This document shows, piece by piece, positions 6,031 to 7,209 of a stretch of 7,209 bases of DNA. The position numbers and the translations under genes are program-made. The notes under the pieces are model-generated. The model searched no databases and was not told where the DNA came from. It was given only the letters and a program-made list of their open reading frames with translations. This DNA comes from an uncultured Lysobacterales bacterium (GTDB lineage: Bacteria; Pseudomonadota; Gammaproteobacteria; Xanthomonadales; SZUA-36), in contig CALKKN010000125.1 of assembly GCA_937995275.1 (NCBI GenBank), positions 1-7,209 on the forward strand. Reading direction: 5' to 3'. Position 1 is the first letter of the stretch. Each line of letters opens with the position of its first letter.

Positions 6031-6930
6031 GTGAAACGCCTGCGGACCCTGGCAGCCCGCCTGCTGCCGCTCGCCCTGGCCGCGGGCTGCACTGCGTCGT
6101 TCACCTACAATCACCTGGATTGGCTGATCCCCTGGTACGTCGACGGTTACGTCGACCTGACCCGCGACCAGCGCAAGAGCCTCGAGGACCGGCTCGAACC
6201 GCTGCTGGAATGGCACCGCGACGAGGAACTGGACCGTTACATCGCGCTTCTCGACTGCATCGAAGCGGATCTTGCAGGCCCGGTATCCGCCGCGACGGTG
6301 CAGACCTGGATCGACGAGATCGAAGCGGCGGCGGCACGCACCGAGGAAACCATGCTGGACCTGGCGCTGGACTTCGGCGCCACGATGAACGACGCGCAGA
6401 TCGCCGAGCTGGTCGTCAGCCTGTGGGAACGGCAGCGCGATTACGAGGAAGAGTTCCTGCCGCGCAGCGATGCGGAATACCAGGAAGACAGCTTCGACAA
6501 CCTGACTGACTTTCTCAAACGATTCACCGGGCGCCTGCGCAAGCCGCAGGAGCAGCGCCTGTACGAGGCCTCTGCCGCCCTGCAGCGGTTCGACCGGGCC
6601 TGGCTGGAGGAACGGGCCACGTGGCTGACGCAGCTCGAAGGGCTGCTGCAGCGCAATCCCGGCTGGCAGCAGGCCGTGCGCGACGGGTACTTCGCGCGCC
6701 GCGAAAGGCGCACGGCTGAATACCGGGAGATCCTTACGCACAACTTGGCGGTGATCACGGCCGCCATCGCTGATGTGCTGAACGAATCGAGCGAGGAACA
6801 ACGCCAACGCGCGGCAGAGGAAATCGAGCGCATTCGCGCCCGCCTGCAAAAACTCACCCTGGCAGCCGCCCCGGACCTATTGAGCAGGGTAAATGCAGCT
6901 ACCAACCCATCCCGGAACTTGGGCAGTTAG
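6031..6930 (+). CDS. DUF6279-like lipoprotein of unknown function
   Basis: The 299-residue product begins with a lipoprotein signal: basic MKRLR, a leucine/alanine core, then AAGC with Cys20 as the lipidated residue. Alanine at the -3 position is a slightly weak lipobox. Threonine at +2 predicts sorting to the outer membrane. The mature start FTYNHLDWLIPWYVDGYV (24-41) followed by DLTRDQ (42-47) resembles the family I know as DUF6279. The rest is acidic and basic in alternation, apparently all helical, with no further membrane segment and no catalytic motif I recognise. The start is GTG 6031, supported by the signal peptide, with a poor Shine-Dalgarno. It lies 15 bases after the TRAP receptor and is probably co-transcribed. 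Function is unknown; the family name is from memory. Confidence 0.85.
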   Translation: MKRLRTLAARLLPLALAAGCTASFTYNHLDWLIPWYVDGYVDLTRDQRKSLEDRLEPLLEWHRDEELDRYIALLDCIEADLAGPVSAATVQTWIDEIEAAAARTEETMLDLALDFGATMNDAQIAELVVSLWERQRDYEEEFLPRSDAEYQEDSFDNLTDFLKRFTGRLRKPQEQRLYEASAALQRFDRAWLEERATWLTQLEGLLQRNPGWQQAVRDGYFARRERRTAEYREILTHNLAVITAAIADVLNESSEEQRQRAAEEIERIRARLQKLTLAAAPDLLSRVNAATNPSRNLGS

Positions 6931-6936
6931 AACAGG

Positions 6937-6970
6937 CCTTTCAGATTGTGAACCACGCCCTATAGAAAGG
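6937..6970. repeat. Inverted repeat at the convergent 3' ends
   Basis: CCTTTC (6937-6942) is complementary to GAAAGG (6965-6970), with a 22-base spacer. It spans the 29-base gap between the lipoprotein gene and the reverse-strand ferritin-like gene and overlaps the stop of the latter. It could act as a weak bidirectional 3'-end structure. The loop is long and there is no T-tract after it, so termination activity is doubtful. Confidence 0.2.
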
Positions 6971-7209
6971 GGGCGTCATCGGGGTCGTTCTCGGTCTCGA
7001 CGCTGGCGCTCGGGGGTAGTTTGGCCATTGCCTCTCGCAGCATCTCGACGTGTTCGGTCTCCTCGTCCCGAAGTTCGGTGAACAGTGTCCTGACCTCGGG
7101 ATCAGTGATGCCGGGCAAGGCCATGTCGTAGAAGTCGTAGGCCTTCTTCTCAGAGGCGAGCCCAAGCTCGAATGCTTGGACCGTGGACATGCCCCGGCGC
7201 GGCACTCCC
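6960..7209 (-). CDS. Ferritin-like (rubrerythrin-type) protein, C-terminal part
   Basis: The reverse frame is open at the right edge and ends at TAG 6960-6962. Counting from the in-frame GTG at 7205, FELGLASEKKAYDFYDMAL (12-30) is a helix with a candidate ligand Glu19. DPEVRTLFTELRDEETEHVEML (35-56) is a second helix with an ExxH pair Glu49/His52, about 30 residues later. This Glu...ExxH spacing is that of half a diiron four-helix bundle. The acidic tail DPDDAPFL ends the protein. The usual family member is about twice this length, so the first helix pair probably lies beyond the edge. A short protein starting at GTG 7205 or ATG 7190 cannot be excluded. Its role, perhaps iron or peroxide handling, is inferred from the fold only. 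Confidence 0.8.
   Translation of the reverse strand, partial: GVPRRGMSTVQAFELGLASEKKAYDFYDMALPGITDPEVRTLFTELRDEETEHVEMLREAMAKLPPSASVETENDPDDAPFL

Noticed and set aside
4600..6849. 749-residue open frame on the reverse strand, antisense to ttcA, the TRAP receptor gene and the lipoprotein gene
   Set aside because: No recognisable domain, a biased composition rich in Gly, Arg, Gln and Val, and it lies opposite three well-supported genes. Long antisense frames are common in GC-rich coding DNA.
1..7209. Search by eye for CRISPR repeats, transposase genes, terminal inverted repeats, tRNA genes, toxin-antitoxin pairs or anti-phage genes
   Set aside because: No regularly spaced repeats, cloverleaf-like segments or recognisable mobile or defence proteins were seen. 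The window reads as chromosomal housekeeping DNA.

Overview
This is a GC-rich chromosomal window that reads as housekeeping DNA from a gammaproteobacterium. PlsB-type glycerol-3-phosphate acyltransferase and TtcA with its PP-loop and cysteine motifs are typical of that class. A YdcH-like protein and what looks like a DUF6279-type lipoprotein agree with this. Nothing narrows it to a genus. I see no insertion sequence, integrase, CRISPR array, tRNA, rRNA or obvious phage gene.

Layout, left to right. Positions 2-166 hold the 3' end of a probable alpha/beta hydrolase, whose stop overlaps the start of pyrF (163-912) as ATGA. A 261-base gap (913-1173) follows. It is AT-richer than its surroundings and holds a candidate promoter, several stem-loops and a convincing intrinsic terminator just before plsB (1174-3690). 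plsB converges on a small reverse-strand YdcH-like gene (3747-3959), with a strong GC hairpin between them. That small gene diverges, across 59 bases, from a forward cluster: ttcA (4019-4885), a TRAP-type solute-binding lipoprotein gene (4900-6015) and a second lipoprotein gene (6031-6930). Gaps in the cluster are 14 and 15 bases. At the right edge the C-terminal part of a ferritin-like protein lies on the reverse strand (6960 to past the edge).

Functions. pyrF makes UMP and plsB starts phospholipid synthesis. ttcA thiolates tRNA and needs an iron-sulfur cluster. The two genes after ttcA encode exported lipoproteins. The TRAP binding protein has no DctQ/DctM membrane partners in the window, so it is an orphan or works with a transporter encoded elsewhere.

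The parts most worth a second look are the pyrF-plsB gap and the ttcA / orphan TRAP receptor / lipoprotein cluster. The gap shows stacked hairpins, a terminator 42 bases before a start codon that has no Shine-Dalgarno sequence, and a tiny proline-rich minicistron overlapping plsB. I found no convincing previously undescribed multi-gene system.
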